Source: Rhodobacter sp. CACIA14H1
GTDB taxonomy: Bacteria > Pseudomonadota > Alphaproteobacteria > Rhodobacterales > Rhodobacteraceae
Assembly: GCA_000500915.1 (NCBI GenBank)
Contig: AYNO01000024.1
Location: 1 to 33,729, forward strand
Length of the DNA: 33,729 nt
Reading direction: 5' to 3'
The notes under the pieces are model-generated. The model was given only the letters and a program-made list of their open reading frames with translations. It had not been told where the DNA came from and did not search any database. Numbering within the stretch: position 1 is the stretch's first letter; every line of letters begins with the position of its first letter. This document shows, piece after piece, positions 9,792-21,031 of this stretch. A program made the position numbers and the translations under genes.

Positions 9792-10817
9792 ATGAAAAAA
9801 TCCGTATTCTTCGGCGTCGTTGCCGCGACCACCATGGTTGCCGGCGCGGCTGCAGCGCAATCGACCCTCGAGGCCGTGAAGGCGCGGGGCGAGGTGATCT
9901 GCGGCTCCAACACCGGTCTGACGGGCTTCGGTGCGCCGGATGCGAACGGCAACTGGGCCGGTTTCGACGTGGACCTGTGCCGCGCCGTGGCCGCCGCGAT
10001 CTTCGGCGACGCGACGAAGGTCAAGTTCGTGCCGACGACCGGCGAAACCCGCTTTACCGCGCTGCAGTCGGGCGAAGTGGACCTGCTGGTCCGCAACTCC
10101 ACCTGGACCGCGAGCCGGGATTCCGAGCTGGCGCTCGATTTCGTGGCGGTGAACTACTATGACGGCCAGGGCTTCATGGTGAAGAAGGATCTGGGCGTTT
10201 CCTCGGCCAAGGAACTGGACGGGGCGACGGTCTGCATCCAGACCGGCACCACGACGGAACTGAACCTTGCCGACTTCTTCAAGCAGAACAACATCAGCTA
10301 CCAGCCGGTCACGGTTGCCGATGACTCGGAAGCGCAGCGCCAGTATCTGGCCGGCGCCTGCGACGCCTATACCACGGATGCCTCGGGTCTGGCCGCGTCG
10401 CGTGCGACGATGCCGGATGCGGACAACCACATCATCCTGCCCGAGATCATCTCGAAGGAACCGCTCGGCCCGGTCGTGCGCCATGGCGACAGCAACTGGG
10501 GCGATATCGTCCGCTGGACCTATTACGCGCTGCTGATCGCGGAAGAGAAGGGCATCACCAAGGCCAATGTGGGCGAGTTCGCCTCTTCCACCACGGACGA
10601 GGAAGCCAAGCGCCTGCTGGGCGTGGAAGGCGCGGGTGACCTGCCGGCCAAGTTCGGCCTGCCGAACGATGCGTTCAAGAACGCCATCGCGGCGGTCGGC
10701 AACTATGGCGAGATCTTCGCCGCCAATATCGGCGAAGGCACGACGATCAACCTGGCGCGTGGTCTGAACGCGCTGTGGACGCAGGGCGGCCTGCAATACG
10801 CACCGCCCTTCCGCTGA
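9792..10817 (+). CDS. aapJ: General L-amino acid ABC transporter, periplasmic binding protein (AapJ/BztA type)
   Basis: ARGEVICGSNTGLTGFGAPDANGNWAGFDVDLCRAVAAAIFGD; signal peptide; followed by matching permeases and ATPase. Confidence 0.92.
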   Translation: MKKSVFFGVVAATTMVAGAAAAQSTLEAVKARGEVICGSNTGLTGFGAPDANGNWAGFDVDLCRAVAAAIFGDATKVKFVPTTGETRFTALQSGEVDLLVRNSTWTASRDSELALDFVAVNYYDGQGFMVKKDLGVSSAKELDGATVCIQTGTTTELNLADFFKQNNISYQPVTVADDSEAQRQYLAGACDAYTTDASGLAASRATMPDADNHIILPEIISKEPLGPVVRHGDSNWGDIVRWTYYALLIAEEKGITKANVGEFASSTTDEEAKRLLGVEGAGDLPAKFGLPNDAFKNAIAAVGNYGEIFAANIGEGTTINLARGLNALWTQGGLQYAPPFR

Positions 10818-10825
10818 TCGCGGAC

Positions 10826-10855
10826 GGGGGCGCCTTCACGGGCGCCCCCTTTTTC
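10826..10855 (+). terminator. Hairpin plus T-tract between aapJ and aapQ (partial terminator)
   Basis: GGGGGCGCC TTCACG GGCGCCCCC TTTTT. Confidence 0.8.
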
Positions 10856-10940
10856 CTGCCGGTGGGCCGGCAGCGGACAACTGACACCCGGAGGAAACCG
10901 GGGTCGCGTCGGAAGATACGCAGACACAGGGGAATAGCGC

Positions 10941-12218
10941 ATGGCGGTGGCCAGTGACGTGCCGAAGGAGTCCTTTCGGCTCTCGATGCTCATATACGAT
11001 ACGCGGTACCGGTCGATCACCATACAGGTCTTCGTGCTGGTGCTGTTCGGCCTGTTCCTTGCGTGGCTGCTGAACAATACCGCGCAGAACCTTGCGACGC
11101 GGGGCAAGGAATTCAACTTCGGCTTCCTGTGGTCGCGGGCGGGCTATGACATCGGGCAGGCGCTGATCCCCTACAGCAATGACAGCAACCATTTCCGCGC
11201 CTTGCTGGTGGGGCTGATCAATACGCTGGTGGTGGCCATACTGGGCTGCATCTTCGCCACGATCCTTGGCGTGATCGTCGGCGTGTTGCGGCTGTCGAAG
11301 AACTGGCTCGTGGGTCGTCTGATGACGGTCTATGTCGAGATGTTCCGCAACGTGCCGCTTCTGCTGTGGATCCTGCTGTCCTACGTCATCCTGTCCGAGA
11401 CGACGCCGCAGCCCCGCGATTTCCGCATCACGGACGAGATGGCGGCGGCGGGCACGGAACCGGCGGCGTCGATGATGTTCTTCGATACGGTGGCGGTGAC
11501 GAACCGGGGGACCAATATCCCGGCGCCGCTGTTCGATGTCAGCCTCGGGTCGGTTGACCTTGGCTTCATCACGCTGAACCTGACGATCCTTGCCTATATC
11601 CTTGTCATCGCCGGCTCCGTCTGGGTGAACCGTCGCATCCTTGCCGGCGCACGGGCGCAGCAGGAGGCGACGGGGGACCGGCCGGTGACGTGGTGGAAAT
11701 CCATCCTCGTGCTGTTCGGGCCGGTGATCGCGCTGAGCGTGGCGCTGGGGCTGCATCTGGAAATCCCCGAGCTGAAGGGGTTCAACTTCGCGGGCGGCAT
11801 CCTTGTGGCCCATTCCTTCACGGCGCTGCTGATCGCGCTGACGCTGTACACCGCCGCCTTCATCGCAGAGATCGTGCGGGCGGGTATCCTTGCCATCAAC
11901 CGCGGGCAGTCGGAGGCGGCCTTCGCGCTGGGTCTGCGGCCGGGGCGGACGATGAACCTGATCATCCTGCCGCAGGCGCTGCGGGTGATCATCCCGCCGC
12001 TGATCAGCCAGTATCTGAACCTGACGAAGAACACCTCGCTGGGGATTGCCGTGTCCTATCTGGACCTGCGCGGCACGCTGGGGGGGATCACGCTGAACCA
12101 GACGGGGCGGGAGCTGGAATGCATGTTGCTGATGATGCTGATCTATCTGACGATCAGCCTGATCATCAGCGCGCTGATGAACCTGTATAACAAGACCGTC
12201 CAGATCAAGGCGCGCTGA
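10941..12218 (+). CDS. aapQ: General L-amino acid ABC transporter permease (AapQ/BztB type)
   Basis: Multiple TM segments; EIVRAGILAINRGQSEAAFALGLRPGRTMNLIILPQALRVIIPPL permease motif. Confidence 0.92.
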   Translation: MAVASDVPKESFRLSMLIYDTRYRSITIQVFVLVLFGLFLAWLLNNTAQNLATRGKEFNFGFLWSRAGYDIGQALIPYSNDSNHFRALLVGLINTLVVAILGCIFATILGVIVGVLRLSKNWLVGRLMTVYVEMFRNVPLLLWILLSYVILSETTPQPRDFRITDEMAAAGTEPAASMMFFDTVAVTNRGTNIPAPLFDVSLGSVDLGFITLNLTILAYILVIAGSVWVNRRILAGARAQQEATGDRPVTWWKSILVLFGPVIALSVALGLHLEIPELKGFNFAGGILVAHSFTALLIALTLYTAAFIAEIVRAGILAINRGQSEAAFALGLRPGRTMNLIILPQALRVIIPPLISQYLNLTKNTSLGIAVSYLDLRGTLGGITLNQTGRELECMLLMMLIYLTISLIISALMNLYNKTVQIKAR

Positions 12219-12220
12219 CC

Positions 12221-13663
12221 ATGGCTGATACATCCTTTGTCCGCGACCAGATGCTGCCGCCGCAGGCGCCGCCCGTTTCCGAGGCGGGTGTCGTGAAATG
12301 GCTGCGGGAGAACCTGTTTTCCGGCTGGTTCAACACGTTCCTCACGCTGCTGGGTGTGCTGGTCATCTATTGGCTGCTGGCGGCGTCGCTGCCGTGGTGG
12401 CTGAATTCCGTCTGGACGGCAGAAAGCCTGAGCCAGTGCCGCGACATCGTCGCCGCCACGGCGGGAGAGGGTGCGACGGGGGCCTGCTGGGCCATGATCC
12501 GCGAGCGGTGGCACCAGTTCATCTTCGGCTTCTACCCGCCGGATGCCTATTGGCGGCCGGTCACGGCCTTCGGTCTGCTGTTTGCCGCCATGGCGCCCGT
12601 CCTGTTCGCGGGCAATCGGCGGAGCCTGACGGCGATCCTTGGCGCGGTGGGGCTGTTCCTGCTGGTGACGCTGGGCCTTACGGGGGCGCCGGTGGCGGCA
12701 TGGGTGCTGGGGCTGGGACTTGTGGCGGGGCTGGCGGCGGTGGCGCAGGTGCAGCCTGCGAAGCTGCTGTGGTTCACGGCGGTCTTTCCGGCGCTGTGCT
12801 TCTGGCTTCTGTGGGGCGGGTCGGTCTGGACGCCTGTCGTGGCGATGCTGGGTTTCGTCGTGATGGGCGGGGTCTATCTGGCGCTGGTGGGGCGGTCGGG
12901 GCCGACGACGGCGGCGCTGGCGGGCGTGTTCCTTGCGCTGCTGTGGTGGCTGTTCGTGGACGTGCCGGTGACGCGGACCGTGGACGGGGTGCTGCCGCTG
13001 GGTCTGGCGCCGGTGGCGTCGGACCAGTTCGGGGGCTTCCTGCTGGCGATCACCATAGGGGTGACGGCGATCACCTTCAGCTTACCCATCGGCATCCTGC
13101 TGGCGCTGGGGCGGCAGTCGGACATGCTGATCGTCAAGACGCTGTGCGTGGGGTTCATCGAATTCATCCGGGGCGTGCCGCTGATCACGCTGCTGTTCAC
13201 GGCGTCGCTGCTGTTGCAGTACTTCCTGCCGCCGAACACGAATTTCGACATCATCCTGCGGGTGATCATCCTCGTGACGCTGTTCGCGGCGGCCTATCTG
13301 GCCGAGGTGATCCGGGGCGGCCTGGCGGCGTTGCCAAGGGGCCAGTACGAGGCGGCGGATGCGCTGGGCCTTGATTACTGGCGGGCGCAGCGGCTGATCA
13401 TCCTGCCGCAGGCGTTGAAGATTTCCATTCCGGCCATCGTGTCCACCTTCATCGGTCTGTTCAAGGACACGACGCTGGTGGCTTTCGTGGGCCTGATGGA
13501 CCCGCTGAAGGGCGTCACGCAGATCGTCCGGGCCGACATCAACTGGAAGGGCATCTACTGGGAGCCCTACATCTTTGTCGGCGCCATCTTCTTTGTCATC
13601 TGCTTCGGCATGTCGCGCTATTCCATGTATCTGGAGCGCAAGCTGAAGACCGATCACCGGTAA
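12221..13663 (+). CDS. aapM: General L-amino acid ABC transporter permease (AapM/BztC type)
   Basis: Multiple TM segments; AEVIRGGLAALPRGQYEAADALGLDYWRAQRLIILPQALKISIPAIV. Confidence 0.92.
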   Translation: MADTSFVRDQMLPPQAPPVSEAGVVKWLRENLFSGWFNTFLTLLGVLVIYWLLAASLPWWLNSVWTAESLSQCRDIVAATAGEGATGACWAMIRERWHQFIFGFYPPDAYWRPVTAFGLLFAAMAPVLFAGNRRSLTAILGAVGLFLLVTLGLTGAPVAAWVLGLGLVAGLAAVAQVQPAKLLWFTAVFPALCFWLLWGGSVWTPVVAMLGFVVMGGVYLALVGRSGPTTAALAGVFLALLWWLFVDVPVTRTVDGVLPLGLAPVASDQFGGFLLAITIGVTAITFSLPIGILLALGRQSDMLIVKTLCVGFIEFIRGVPLITLLFTASLLLQYFLPPNTNFDIILRVIILVTLFAAAYLAEVIRGGLAALPRGQYEAADALGLDYWRAQRLIILPQALKISIPAIVSTFIGLFKDTTLVAFVGLMDPLKGVTQIVRADINWKGIYWEPYIFVGAIFFVICFGMSRYSMYLERKLKTDHR

Positions 13664-13672
13664 GGATAAGCT

Positions 13673-14452
13673 ATGTCTGAACACGCCATCGACCGCTCGA
13701 AGATGAAGGTCTCGGATGAGGTTGCCATCCAGATTTCGGGCATGAACAAGTGGTACGGGACGTTCCACGTGCTGCGCGACATCAACATGACCGTGCAGCG
13801 GGGGGAGCGGATCGTGATCTGCGGTCCGTCGGGGTCGGGGAAATCGACGCTGATCCGCTGCATCAACCGGCTGGAGGAGCATCAGCAGGGCCAGATCGTC
13901 GTGGACGGGACGGAGCTGACGAACGACCTGAAGAACATCGACAAGGTGCGGTCGGAGGTGGGGATGGTGTTCCAGCACTTCAACCTGTTCCCGCATCTGA
14001 CGATTCTGGAGAACTGCACGCTGGCGCCGATCTGGGTGCGGAAGGTGCCGAAGAAGGAAGCCGAAGAGACGGCGATGCATTTCCTGCGGAAGGTGAAGAT
14101 CCCCGAGCAGGCGAACAAGTATCCCGGCCAGTTGTCGGGCGGGCAGCAGCAGCGGGTGGCCATCGCGCGGTCGCTGTGCATGAAGCCTCGGATCATGCTG
14201 TTCGACGAGCCGACATCGGCGCTGGACCCCGAGATGATCAAGGAAGTGCTGGACACGATGATCGAGCTGGCGGAGGAGGGGATGACGATGCTTTGCGTGA
14301 CCCACGAGATGGGGTTCGCGCAGGCGGTGGCGAACCGCGTCATCTTCATGGATCAGGGCCAGATCGTGGAGCAGAACGCGCCCAAGGAATTCTTCAACAA
14401 CCCGCAGAGCGAGCGGACCAAGCTGTTCCTGTCGCAGATCCTTGGCCATTGA
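13673..14452 (+). CDS. aapP: General L-amino acid ABC transporter ATP-binding protein (AapP/BztD type)
   Basis: Walker [10 protein letters not shown], signature [15 protein letters not shown], Walker [15 protein letters not shown]. Confidence 0.95.
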   Translation: MSEHAIDRSKMKVSDEVAIQISGMNKWYGTFHVLRDINMTVQRGERIVICGPSGSGKSTLIRCINRLEEHQQGQIVVDGTELTNDLKNIDKVRSEVGMVFQHFNLFPHLTILENCTLAPIWVRKVPKKEAEETAMHFLRKVKIPEQANKYPGQLSGGQQQRVAIARSLCMKPRIMLFDEPTSALDPEMIKEVLDTMIELAEEGMTMLCVTHEMGFAQAVANRVIFMDQGQIVEQNAPKEFFNNPQSERTKLFLSQILGH

Positions 14453-14473
14453 GGGCGGATGCCCCGGCACGGA

Positions 14474-14500
14474 AAGGCGCCCTGCGGGGCGCCTTTTTCA
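14474..14500 (+). terminator. Rho-independent terminator after aapP
   Basis: AAGGCGCCCTGCGGGGCGCCTTTTTC. Confidence 0.85.
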
Positions 14501-14584
14501 TTCATCTTCCTAAACAATTCTCCGGTCGCGCCGAGACATAGGTCAAGGGCGGGCTTGCCGCGACGGTGATCGGGAAGGGTCTGC

Positions 14585-14890
14585 ATGGGGTGGGGCTGGA
14601 CGGTCGCGCTGTTTGCTGCGGGAAGCGGGGCGGTCGCGGCTGCGGCCATCGGATCGGTCCTGCCGCCCGCGACGGAGGGGGCGGGGCTGCATCTGGTGAT
14701 CGCGCCGCCCTTGGCCGGAGGGGCCGAGGCGGTGATCCTGCGGGCGGGCGGGGCGGTCGTGGGACCGGTCACGGCGCCCTTTGCCGCTGTTTCGGGGGGC
14801 GTGACGGCCGCCCGTCTGTTCGATGCCGGTGCCTGGGCGGTTACGGGTTTGCCCATTCCAATTGCCTGCGACGTAGGAGTGGCGGAATGA
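14585..14890 (+). CDS. Small hydrophobic protein of unknown function, overlapping the MCP start
   Basis: 101 aa; stop overlaps the downstream ATG (ATGA). Confidence 0.55.
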   Translation: MGWGWTVALFAAGSGAVAAAAIGSVLPPATEGAGLHLVIAPPLAGGAEAVILRAGGAVVGPVTAPFAAVSGGVTAARLFDAGAWAVTGLPIPIACDVGVAE

Positions 14891-16155
14891 AGAGGGACGG
14901 ACAGGTCTCCGGTGCGGTGGGTGCGGCGTCGGCGGATATGCGGGCGGCGTGGATTGCGGCGATGGGGGCGTTGCCTGTCGCGCCGCTGGCGGCGCTGCTG
15001 GCGGGGACGGGGGTGGTGCCCGTGCTGATCGCGGCGGCGGTGCTGTCGGGGATCGCGGCGCTGGCGGGGCGGGCCGTGGCTGCGGCGCGGCCCTTGCTGG
15101 TGGCCTTTGCGCTGGTGGGGCATTGCATCCTGTTCACGGCGGCGCTGACGGGGCATCCGTGGCAGGTCGATGCGCATATGTCCTTCTTTGCCGTGCTGGC
15201 GATCGTGGCGACGATGGGCAGCGTGCCCGCGCTGGTGCTGGCGGTGGTGGTGACGGCGGTCCACCATCTGGTGCTGGGCCTGCTGGTGCCGGCGATGATC
15301 TATCCTTCGGCGGATTGGGCCGAGAATCTGGCGCGGACGCTGCTGCACGCGGCTGTCGTTCTGGCCGAGGCGGCGGTGCTGCTGCTGGCGATGCTGGTGC
15401 GGGCCCGGGCGCAGCGCGAGGTGGACGAGGGGCGCCAGCGCCTGTCGGCCAGCGTGGACGAGGCGCAGGCGGCGCGGGATGCGGCGGAACGCGCCCGCGA
15501 GTCGGCGGTGCGGACATCGGACCATATCCGCGACGAGGGGCGGCGTGCCGCGACGGCGGTGGAACAGGTGGCGGCGGCGGCGGAGCAGGCGGCAAGACAT
15601 GCCGCGGATTCGCGCAAGCTGGTATCGCGGGTGCGGGACGAGGCGGAGCAGTCGCAGGGCACCGTGAAGCGGACGGTGGAGGCGATGGGGGCGATACGGG
15701 AGTCGTCGTCGGGCATCAGCGCCATCGTCGAGATGATCGACGAGATCGCGCGGCGCACGGACCTGCTGGCGCTGAATGCGGCAGTGGAATCGGCACGGGC
15801 GGGCGAGGCGGGGCGCGGCTTTGCCGTGGTCGCCAACGAGGTGCGCAAGCTGGCGCAGCAATCAGCGGATGCGACGACGCGGATCAGGGAGCTGGTATCG
15901 TCGTCGGGGCGGCGCGTGGAAGAGGGCGCGAAGCTGGTGGAGGAGGCGGGGACCGCGCTGCTGCGGATTGCGGGGGCGATTTCGGACCTTGACGCCCGCA
16001 TGCAGGAGATCGCGGAGGGCGCGGCCGAGCAGTCCAGCGGTCTGGCGCAGGTCAATGTGGCGATCGGGCGGCTGGACGCGATTTCGGAAGCGGACAACAG
16101 CGCCGCGCAGAGGGCTGCGCGGCACGGGCAGGACTGGCGGCGGGCGGCGGCCTGA
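14887..16155 (+). CDS. Methyl-accepting chemotaxis protein-like sensor
   Basis: N-terminal TM cluster; [48 protein letters not shown] is the conserved MCP signalling tip. Confidence 0.9.
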   Translation: MKRDGQVSGAVGAASADMRAAWIAAMGALPVAPLAALLAGTGVVPVLIAAAVLSGIAALAGRAVAAARPLLVAFALVGHCILFTAALTGHPWQVDAHMSFFAVLAIVATMGSVPALVLAVVVTAVHHLVLGLLVPAMIYPSADWAENLARTLLHAAVVLAEAAVLLLAMLVRARAQREVDEGRQRLSASVDEAQAARDAAERARESAVRTSDHIRDEGRRAATAVEQVAAAAEQAARHAADSRKLVSRVRDEAEQSQGTVKRTVEAMGAIRESSSGISAIVEMIDEIARRTDLLALNAAVESARAGEAGRGFAVVANEVRKLAQQSADATTRIRELVSSSGRRVEEGAKLVEEAGTALLRIAGAISDLDARMQEIAEGAAEQSSGLAQVNVAIGRLDAISEADNSAAQRAARHGQDWRRAAA

Positions 16156-16163
16156 GCCGCCCG

Positions 16164-16667
16164 TCAGGCCACGATTTCGCGGGGGACGATGAAATCGTCC
16201 ACGATGCCGGTGCCGAAGGTGACGTCCTCCCACGAGGCGACGCTGAAATCGGCGACCAGCGTCGCGCCGGTGGGATAGCGCGTGAATTCGGGATTGCGCG
16301 GGGCCTGCGCCACGAGGCGGGATGCGAATTCCGCGATGCCGGGGTTGTGGCCGATCATCATGACGGTATTGCCCTTGGCATGGCGCAGGACGGCCAGCAT
16401 CACGTCGGGGCCCGCGTGATAGAGCGCGGGTTTCAGTTCGAGGACGGGGGTGCCGGGCAGGGCGGGGGCGATCCCGCTCCATGTCTTTCTGGTGCGGAGC
16501 GCGTCGGAGCAGAGGACTTCGTCGGGGACATAGCCGCGCGAGCCGAGCCATTGCCCGAGGTCTGCCGCCGCCGCCTTGCCCCGGTCGTTGAGCGGGCGGT
16601 CATGGTCGGGGGTGAGGGGATCGTCCCAGCTGGATTTCGCGTGGCGCGTCAGGATCAGCCGCTTCAT
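16164..16667 (-). CDS. SixA-like histidine phosphatase
   Basis: MKRLILTRHAKSSWDDPLTPDHDRPLNDRGKAAAADLGQWL, RHG motif. Confidence 0.9.
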   Translation of the reverse strand: MKRLILTRHAKSSWDDPLTPDHDRPLNDRGKAAAADLGQWLGSRGYVPDEVLCSDALRTRKTWSGIAPALPGTPVLELKPALYHAGPDVMLAVLRHAKGNTVMMIGHNPGIAEFASRLVAQAPRNPEFTRYPTGATLVADFSVASWEDVTFGTGIVDDFIVPREIVA

Positions 16668-16690
16668 TCTTCCTCCCCTGTCGGGGAGGT

Positions 16691-17344
16691 TCAGGCCGCC
16701 CCGTTTGGTTTATGGAATCGGCCCATGTGATAGGCCGACTGTTCGGGAAGTCTTGCATAGCCCTGTGACGCCGGGCAAGCGCGGCGGACTTCGCAGCCGG
16801 TGGTCAGGCAGGGGGTGCCTGCCTGGGTGTCGAGGAAGGTGTGGCAGGCGGGAACGTCGTAGCCGTTGCCGTTGAGTGCGTCGGCGGGGCAGGCGGTAAG
16901 GCAGGGTTTCGCGCAGTCGTCGCAGGGGCGTGCCGTAGGGGCGGGAAAGTCGATCCGTTCCTTCAGCGCGAGGGCGCCGCGGAAGCTGACCATCAGCCCC
17001 TGATCCGCGCTGACGAGCAGGCGCACGGGGCTTTGCCAGATGCGGCCCGTGCGCAGCGCCCAACGCTGGATGGGCTGGTAGGGCGGGCCGCCGAAGGGGA
17101 AGAGCGCCTTTGCGCCGAGGTCGCAGGCGATGCGGCCTATGGTGCGGCGGGACCAGCGGTCCATCGGGTCCGGCTGGCCGTCCTGCCATTCGGGCTGCGC
17201 CGTGAAATGCGCCCAGAAGCCCGGTTCGAGCGGGCCGAGCATCAGGAGCGTCTGCGTGCCTTCGGGCGTGCCGTCCTCGGGCGTCGGATGGAAGCCGCCG
17301 AGGATGGTCAGGTGGTGCTGGCCGAGCGTTTCGGCGAGGGTCAC
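16691..17344 (-). CDS. 4Fe-4S (ferredoxin-like) protein
   Basis: Cysteine cluster [13 protein letters not shown]...CHTFLDT...[13 protein letters not shown]. Confidence 0.75.
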   Translation of the reverse strand: MTLAETLGQHHLTILGGFHPTPEDGTPEGTQTLLMLGPLEPGFWAHFTAQPEWQDGQPDPMDRWSRRTIGRIACDLGAKALFPFGGPPYQPIQRWALRTGRIWQSPVRLLVSADQGLMVSFRGALALKERIDFPAPTARPCDDCAKPCLTACPADALNGNGYDVPACHTFLDTQAGTPCLTTGCEVRRACPASQGYARLPEQSAYHMGRFHKPNGAA

Positions 17345-18240
17345 CGCTTCACCCGGGGTTTGACGCGGGGTTCGGTGGACCGGATCTGCGAGCCTGCGCC
17401 GTGGTCGGTGAAAAGCTCCATCAGGCAGGCGTTGGGAACGCGGCCGTCAAGGATGGTGACGGCGCGGACGCCTTCCTCCAGCGCCTTCAGCGCGGTTTCG
17501 GTCTTGGGGATCATGCCGCCTGCGATGGTGCCTGCGGCGGTCATGGCGCGGACTTCTTCGGGGGTGATCTGGGTCATGACCTGACCTTCGGCGTTCTTGA
17601 CCCCCGCCACATCGGTGAGGAGGAGCAGGCGGTCGGCCTTTAGCGCCCCCGCGATGGCGCCTGCCGCCGTGTCGCCGTTGACGTTGAAGGTTTCGTTATC
17701 GGCCATGCCCGTGGCGACGGGGGCCACGACGGGAATGATGCCCGCATTGTAGAGGTCGCGCAGGACCTGCACGTTCATTTCCACGGGGCGGCCCACGTAG
17801 CCCAGTTCGGGGTCGTCGGCTTCGCAGACCATCAGGTCGTCATCCTTGCCCGAGATGCCGACGGCGCGGCCGCCCGCGTCCATGATGGCCTGCACGATGC
17901 GTTTGTTCACGAGGCCGGACAGGATCATTTCGACGACCTGCACGGTGGCCTTGTCCGTGACGCGCTTGCCGCGCACGAATTCGGATTTGATGCCGAGTTT
18001 GTCCAGCATCTCGTTGATCATCGGGCCGCCGCCGTGGACGACGACGGGGTTCACGCCGACCTGCCGCATCAGGACGATGTCGCGGGCGAATTCGGCCATG
18101 GCGGCGTCGTCGCCCATGGCGTTGCCGCCGAATTTCACGACCACGACCGCATCGGCATAGCGTTGCAGGTAGGGCAGGGCTTCGGACAGCATCTTGGCGG
18201 TGTTGGCGGCGTCGGACATGGTGCTGGTCTGCGGCTTCAT
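17341..18240 (-). CDS. argB: Acetylglutamate kinase
   Basis: [10 protein letters not shown]...[37 protein letters not shown]...[28 protein letters not shown]. Confidence 0.95.
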   Translation of the reverse strand: MKPQTSTMSDAANTAKMLSEALPYLQRYADAVVVVKFGGNAMGDDAAMAEFARDIVLMRQVGVNPVVVHGGGPMINEMLDKLGIKSEFVRGKRVTDKATVQVVEMILSGLVNKRIVQAIMDAGGRAVGISGKDDDLMVCEADDPELGYVGRPVEMNVQVLRDLYNAGIIPVVAPVATGMADNETFNVNGDTAAGAIAGALKADRLLLLTDVAGVKNAEGQVMTQITPEEVRAMTAAGTIAGGMIPKTETALKALEEGVRAVTILDGRVPNACLMELFTDHGAGSQIRSTEPRVKPRVKR

Positions 18241-18330
18241 GGGGGGATTCCGGACGGGAAAAGTCGCGCCTTGGTACTGTGTGATGCGGGCCCTGCCAAG
18301 CGGCAATGGCGTTCGGCGCGGAAAGGGGCG

Positions 18331-19089
18331 ATGATGGGCGCAAATCAGGGGGTTACGGGCATGGAACAGAAGACGCTGGTGCTGACGGGGGCGTCGCGGG
18401 GGATCGGCCATGCGACGGTGAAGCGGTTTTCGGCAGAAGGTTGGCGGGTGCTGACCTGTTCGCGCCATCCCTTCGACCCGCGCTGTCCCTGGCCGGGGGG
18501 CGAGGAGAACCATATCCAGATCGACCTTGCCAGCCCCGACAAGACCATCGCCGCGATTGCCACGATCAAGGACAAGATCAACGGGCGGCTGGATGCGCTG
18601 GTGAACAATGCGGGGATCAGCCCCAAGGGGCCGGACGGGGCAAGGCTGAACACGCTGGAGACGGATCTGCGGACATGGGGGCAGGTGTTCCATGTGAACT
18701 TCTTTGCCTCCATCGTGCTGGCGCGGGGGTTGAAGGACGAATTGTCGGCGGCGAAGGGGTCGGTGGTGAATGTCACCTCGATCGCAGGCGCACGGGTGCA
18801 TCCCTTTGCGGGGGCGGCCTATGCCACGTCGAAGGCCGCACTGGCCGCGCTGACGCGGGAGATGGCGCATGATTTCGGCCCGCTGGGCGTGCGGGTGAAT
18901 GCGATTGCGCCCGGCGAGATCGAGACGGCGATCCTGTCGCCCGGAACGGACAAGATCGTGGAGAAGCTGCCGATGCAGCGGCTGGGCCAGCCGAAGGAAG
19001 TGGCGGATGTGATCTGGTTCCTGTGTTCGGACCAGTCGTCCTATATCAGCGGTGCGGAGATCGAGGTGAACGGCGCACAGCACGTGTGA
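18331..19089 (+). CDS. SDR-family NAD(P)-dependent oxidoreductase
   Basis: [50 protein letters not shown]. Confidence 0.93.
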   Translation: MMGANQGVTGMEQKTLVLTGASRGIGHATVKRFSAEGWRVLTCSRHPFDPRCPWPGGEENHIQIDLASPDKTIAAIATIKDKINGRLDALVNNAGISPKGPDGARLNTLETDLRTWGQVFHVNFFASIVLARGLKDELSAAKGSVVNVTSIAGARVHPFAGAAYATSKAALAALTREMAHDFGPLGVRVNAIAPGEIETAILSPGTDKIVEKLPMQRLGQPKEVADVIWFLCSDQSSYISGAEIEVNGAQHV

Positions 19090-19186
19090 CGCTTTTTCCC
19101 TTGAAAATCCGGCCTGACAGGCGCATTACCCGTGGCCTGTGCCCCCAGGCGGCTGCTTGCGGGCAATAACCCTTTTCGGAGTGACC

Positions 19187-19405
19187 ATGGCCAAGGAAGA
19201 CATCCTCGAATTCCCCGGTGTCGTGAAGGAACTCCTGCCGAACGCGACATTCAGGGTCGAGCTGGACAACGGCCATGAACTGATCGCGACGATGGCAGGC
19301 AAGATGCGCAAGAACCGCATCCGTGTTCTGGCAGGCGACAAGGTGCAGGTGGAAATGACGCCCTACGACCTGTCGAAGGGGCGCATCAACTACCGCTTCA
19401 AGTGA
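19187..19405 (+). CDS. infA: Translation initiation factor IF-1
   Basis: [72 protein letters not shown]. Confidence 0.98.
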   Translation: MAKEDILEFPGVVKELLPNATFRVELDNGHELIATMAGKMRKNRIRVLAGDKVQVEMTPYDLSKGRINYRFK

Positions 19406-19976
19406 GACTGATCCTCGGATCGGGCAGCCCGCGCCGGAAGGAACTTCTGGCGCAGCTTGGCATACTGCCCGACGCCATCCTTCCCCCCGACATCGACGAA
19501 GACCCCCGCAAGGGCGAACTACCGCGCCCCTATGCGGCGCGTCTGGCACGGGAAAAGGCGGCGGCCGTGGCGGCGGGGCCGGACGACATCGTGCTGTGCG
19601 CCGATACGACGGTGGCCCTGGGCCGCCGCATCCTTGGCAAGCCCCGCGATGCGGGCGAGGCGGCGGCCTTCCTGACCCTGCTGGGCGGCCGGCGGCACGA
19701 GGTGATCACGGCGGTCGCCGTGCGCGGGGGGACCGCCTCTGGTCGCGGGAGTCGGTGAGTGCCGTGAAGATGAAGCGGCTGTCGGATGCGGAGCTGAACG
19801 CCTATCTGGCGGGCGGTGAATGGGAGGGGAAGGCCGGCGCCTATGCCATACAGGGCGCGGCGGGGGCCTTCATCCCGTGGATTTCGGGCAGTTTCACCGG
19901 CATCGTGGGCCTGCCTTTGGCGGAAACGGCGGCATTGTTGCAGGCGGCGGGCTGGCCGGTCTGGAGGCAGGCATGA
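19402..19976 (+). pseudogene. maf: Maf-family nucleotide pyrophosphatase, split by a +1 frameshift at a G6 run (19726-19731)
   Basis: Frame 1 gives [20 protein letters not shown]...[11 protein letters not shown]...[13 protein letters not shown] then diverges to a stop at 19758; the next frame continues [68 protein letters not shown]. Confidence 0.88.
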
Positions 19977-21031
19977 AGGGGCGTGTGGTCTGTCTGGACC
20001 ATATCGACGGGCGCGAGGCGGCGGCCCTGGTCGTGGACGGGCGGCTGGAGGATCTGCTGGTCGATCCGGTGGGCGACGCGCCCATGCCCGGGGCGATCTA
20101 TCGCGTGGTGGCGGACCGGCCCATGAAGGGGCAGGGCGGGCTGTTCGTGAAGATGCCGGGGGGCGTGTCGGGCTTCCTGCGGCAGGTGTCGGGCATCGCG
20201 CCGGGGCAGCGGATCATCGTGCAGGTGACGGGGCAGGCCGAGCCGGGCAAGGCGGTGCCTGTGACGGCGCGGCTTCTGTTCAAGTCGCGCTGGGCCATCG
20301 TGACGCCGGGGGCGCCGGGGCTGAACATCTCGCGCCGGATCCGGGACGAAGAGGCGCGGGCTGGATTGCAGGCCGTGGCCGAGGGGGCGATGGCGGGGGC
20401 GGCGGCGGATCACGGGCTGATCCTGCGGTCGGCCTGCGAGGGCGAGGACGAGGCGGCGGTGGCCGAGGATATCCTTGCCATGCGCGACCTTGCGGCGGCG
20501 GTGACGGCGGACCTGTCGGGCGGGCCGGAATTGCTGGTCGATGGACCCGGAGCGCATGAGGCGGCCTGGCGCGACTGGGCCGACCCCGCGCCGGACGAGG
20601 TGGCCGAGGGCGGTTTCGCCGCGCATGGCGTGTGGGAGATGATCGACGAATTGCGGTCGCCCCGCGTGGCGCTGGGGGCCGGGCATATGTGGATCGAGCC
20701 GACGCGGGCGCTGGTGGCGGTGGATGTGAATACGGGGTCCGATACCTCGCCCGCGGCGGCGTTGAAGGCCAATGTGGCGGCGGCGCGGGACCTGCCGCGC
20801 CAGTTGCGGCTGCGGGGTCTGGGCGGGCAGGTGGTGGTGGATTTCGCGCCGGTGCCGAAGAAGGACCGTGGCACGCTGGACCAGGTGATGAAGGCGGCCT
20901 TCCGGACCGAGGGGTCGGAGACGAACCTTGCGGGCTGGACGGGGCTGGGCCTTTACGAATTGACGCGCAAGCGGGACCGGCTGCCGCTGTCGTCGCTGCT
21001 GGGGGCGGGGGAATTGGGGGCGGGGGAATGA
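19973..21031 (+). CDS. Ribonuclease E/G-family protein
   Basis: [28 protein letters not shown]-like region, [51 protein letters not shown]. Confidence 0.88.
   Translation: MKGRVVCLDHIDGREAAALVVDGRLEDLLVDPVGDAPMPGAIYRVVADRPMKGQGGLFVKMPGGVSGFLRQVSGIAPGQRIIVQVTGQAEPGKAVPVTARLLFKSRWAIVTPGAPGLNISRRIRDEEARAGLQAVAEGAMAGAAADHGLILRSACEGEDEAAVAEDILAMRDLAAAVTADLSGGPELLVDGPGAHEAAWRDWADPAPDEVAEGGFAAHGVWEMIDELRSPRVALGAGHMWIEPTRALVAVDVNTGSDTSPAAALKANVAAARDLPRQLRLRGLGGQVVVDFAPVPKKDRGTLDQVMKAAFRTEGSETNLAGWTGLGLYELTRKRDRLPLSSLLGAGELGAGE

Noticed and set aside
14353-15861. 502-aa minus-strand ORF and other long antisense ORFs (1031-2257, 7724-8767, 8692-9702, 10836-12233, 13082-14470)
   Set aside because: All overlap well-supported genes on the other strand and have biased, non-protein-like composition.
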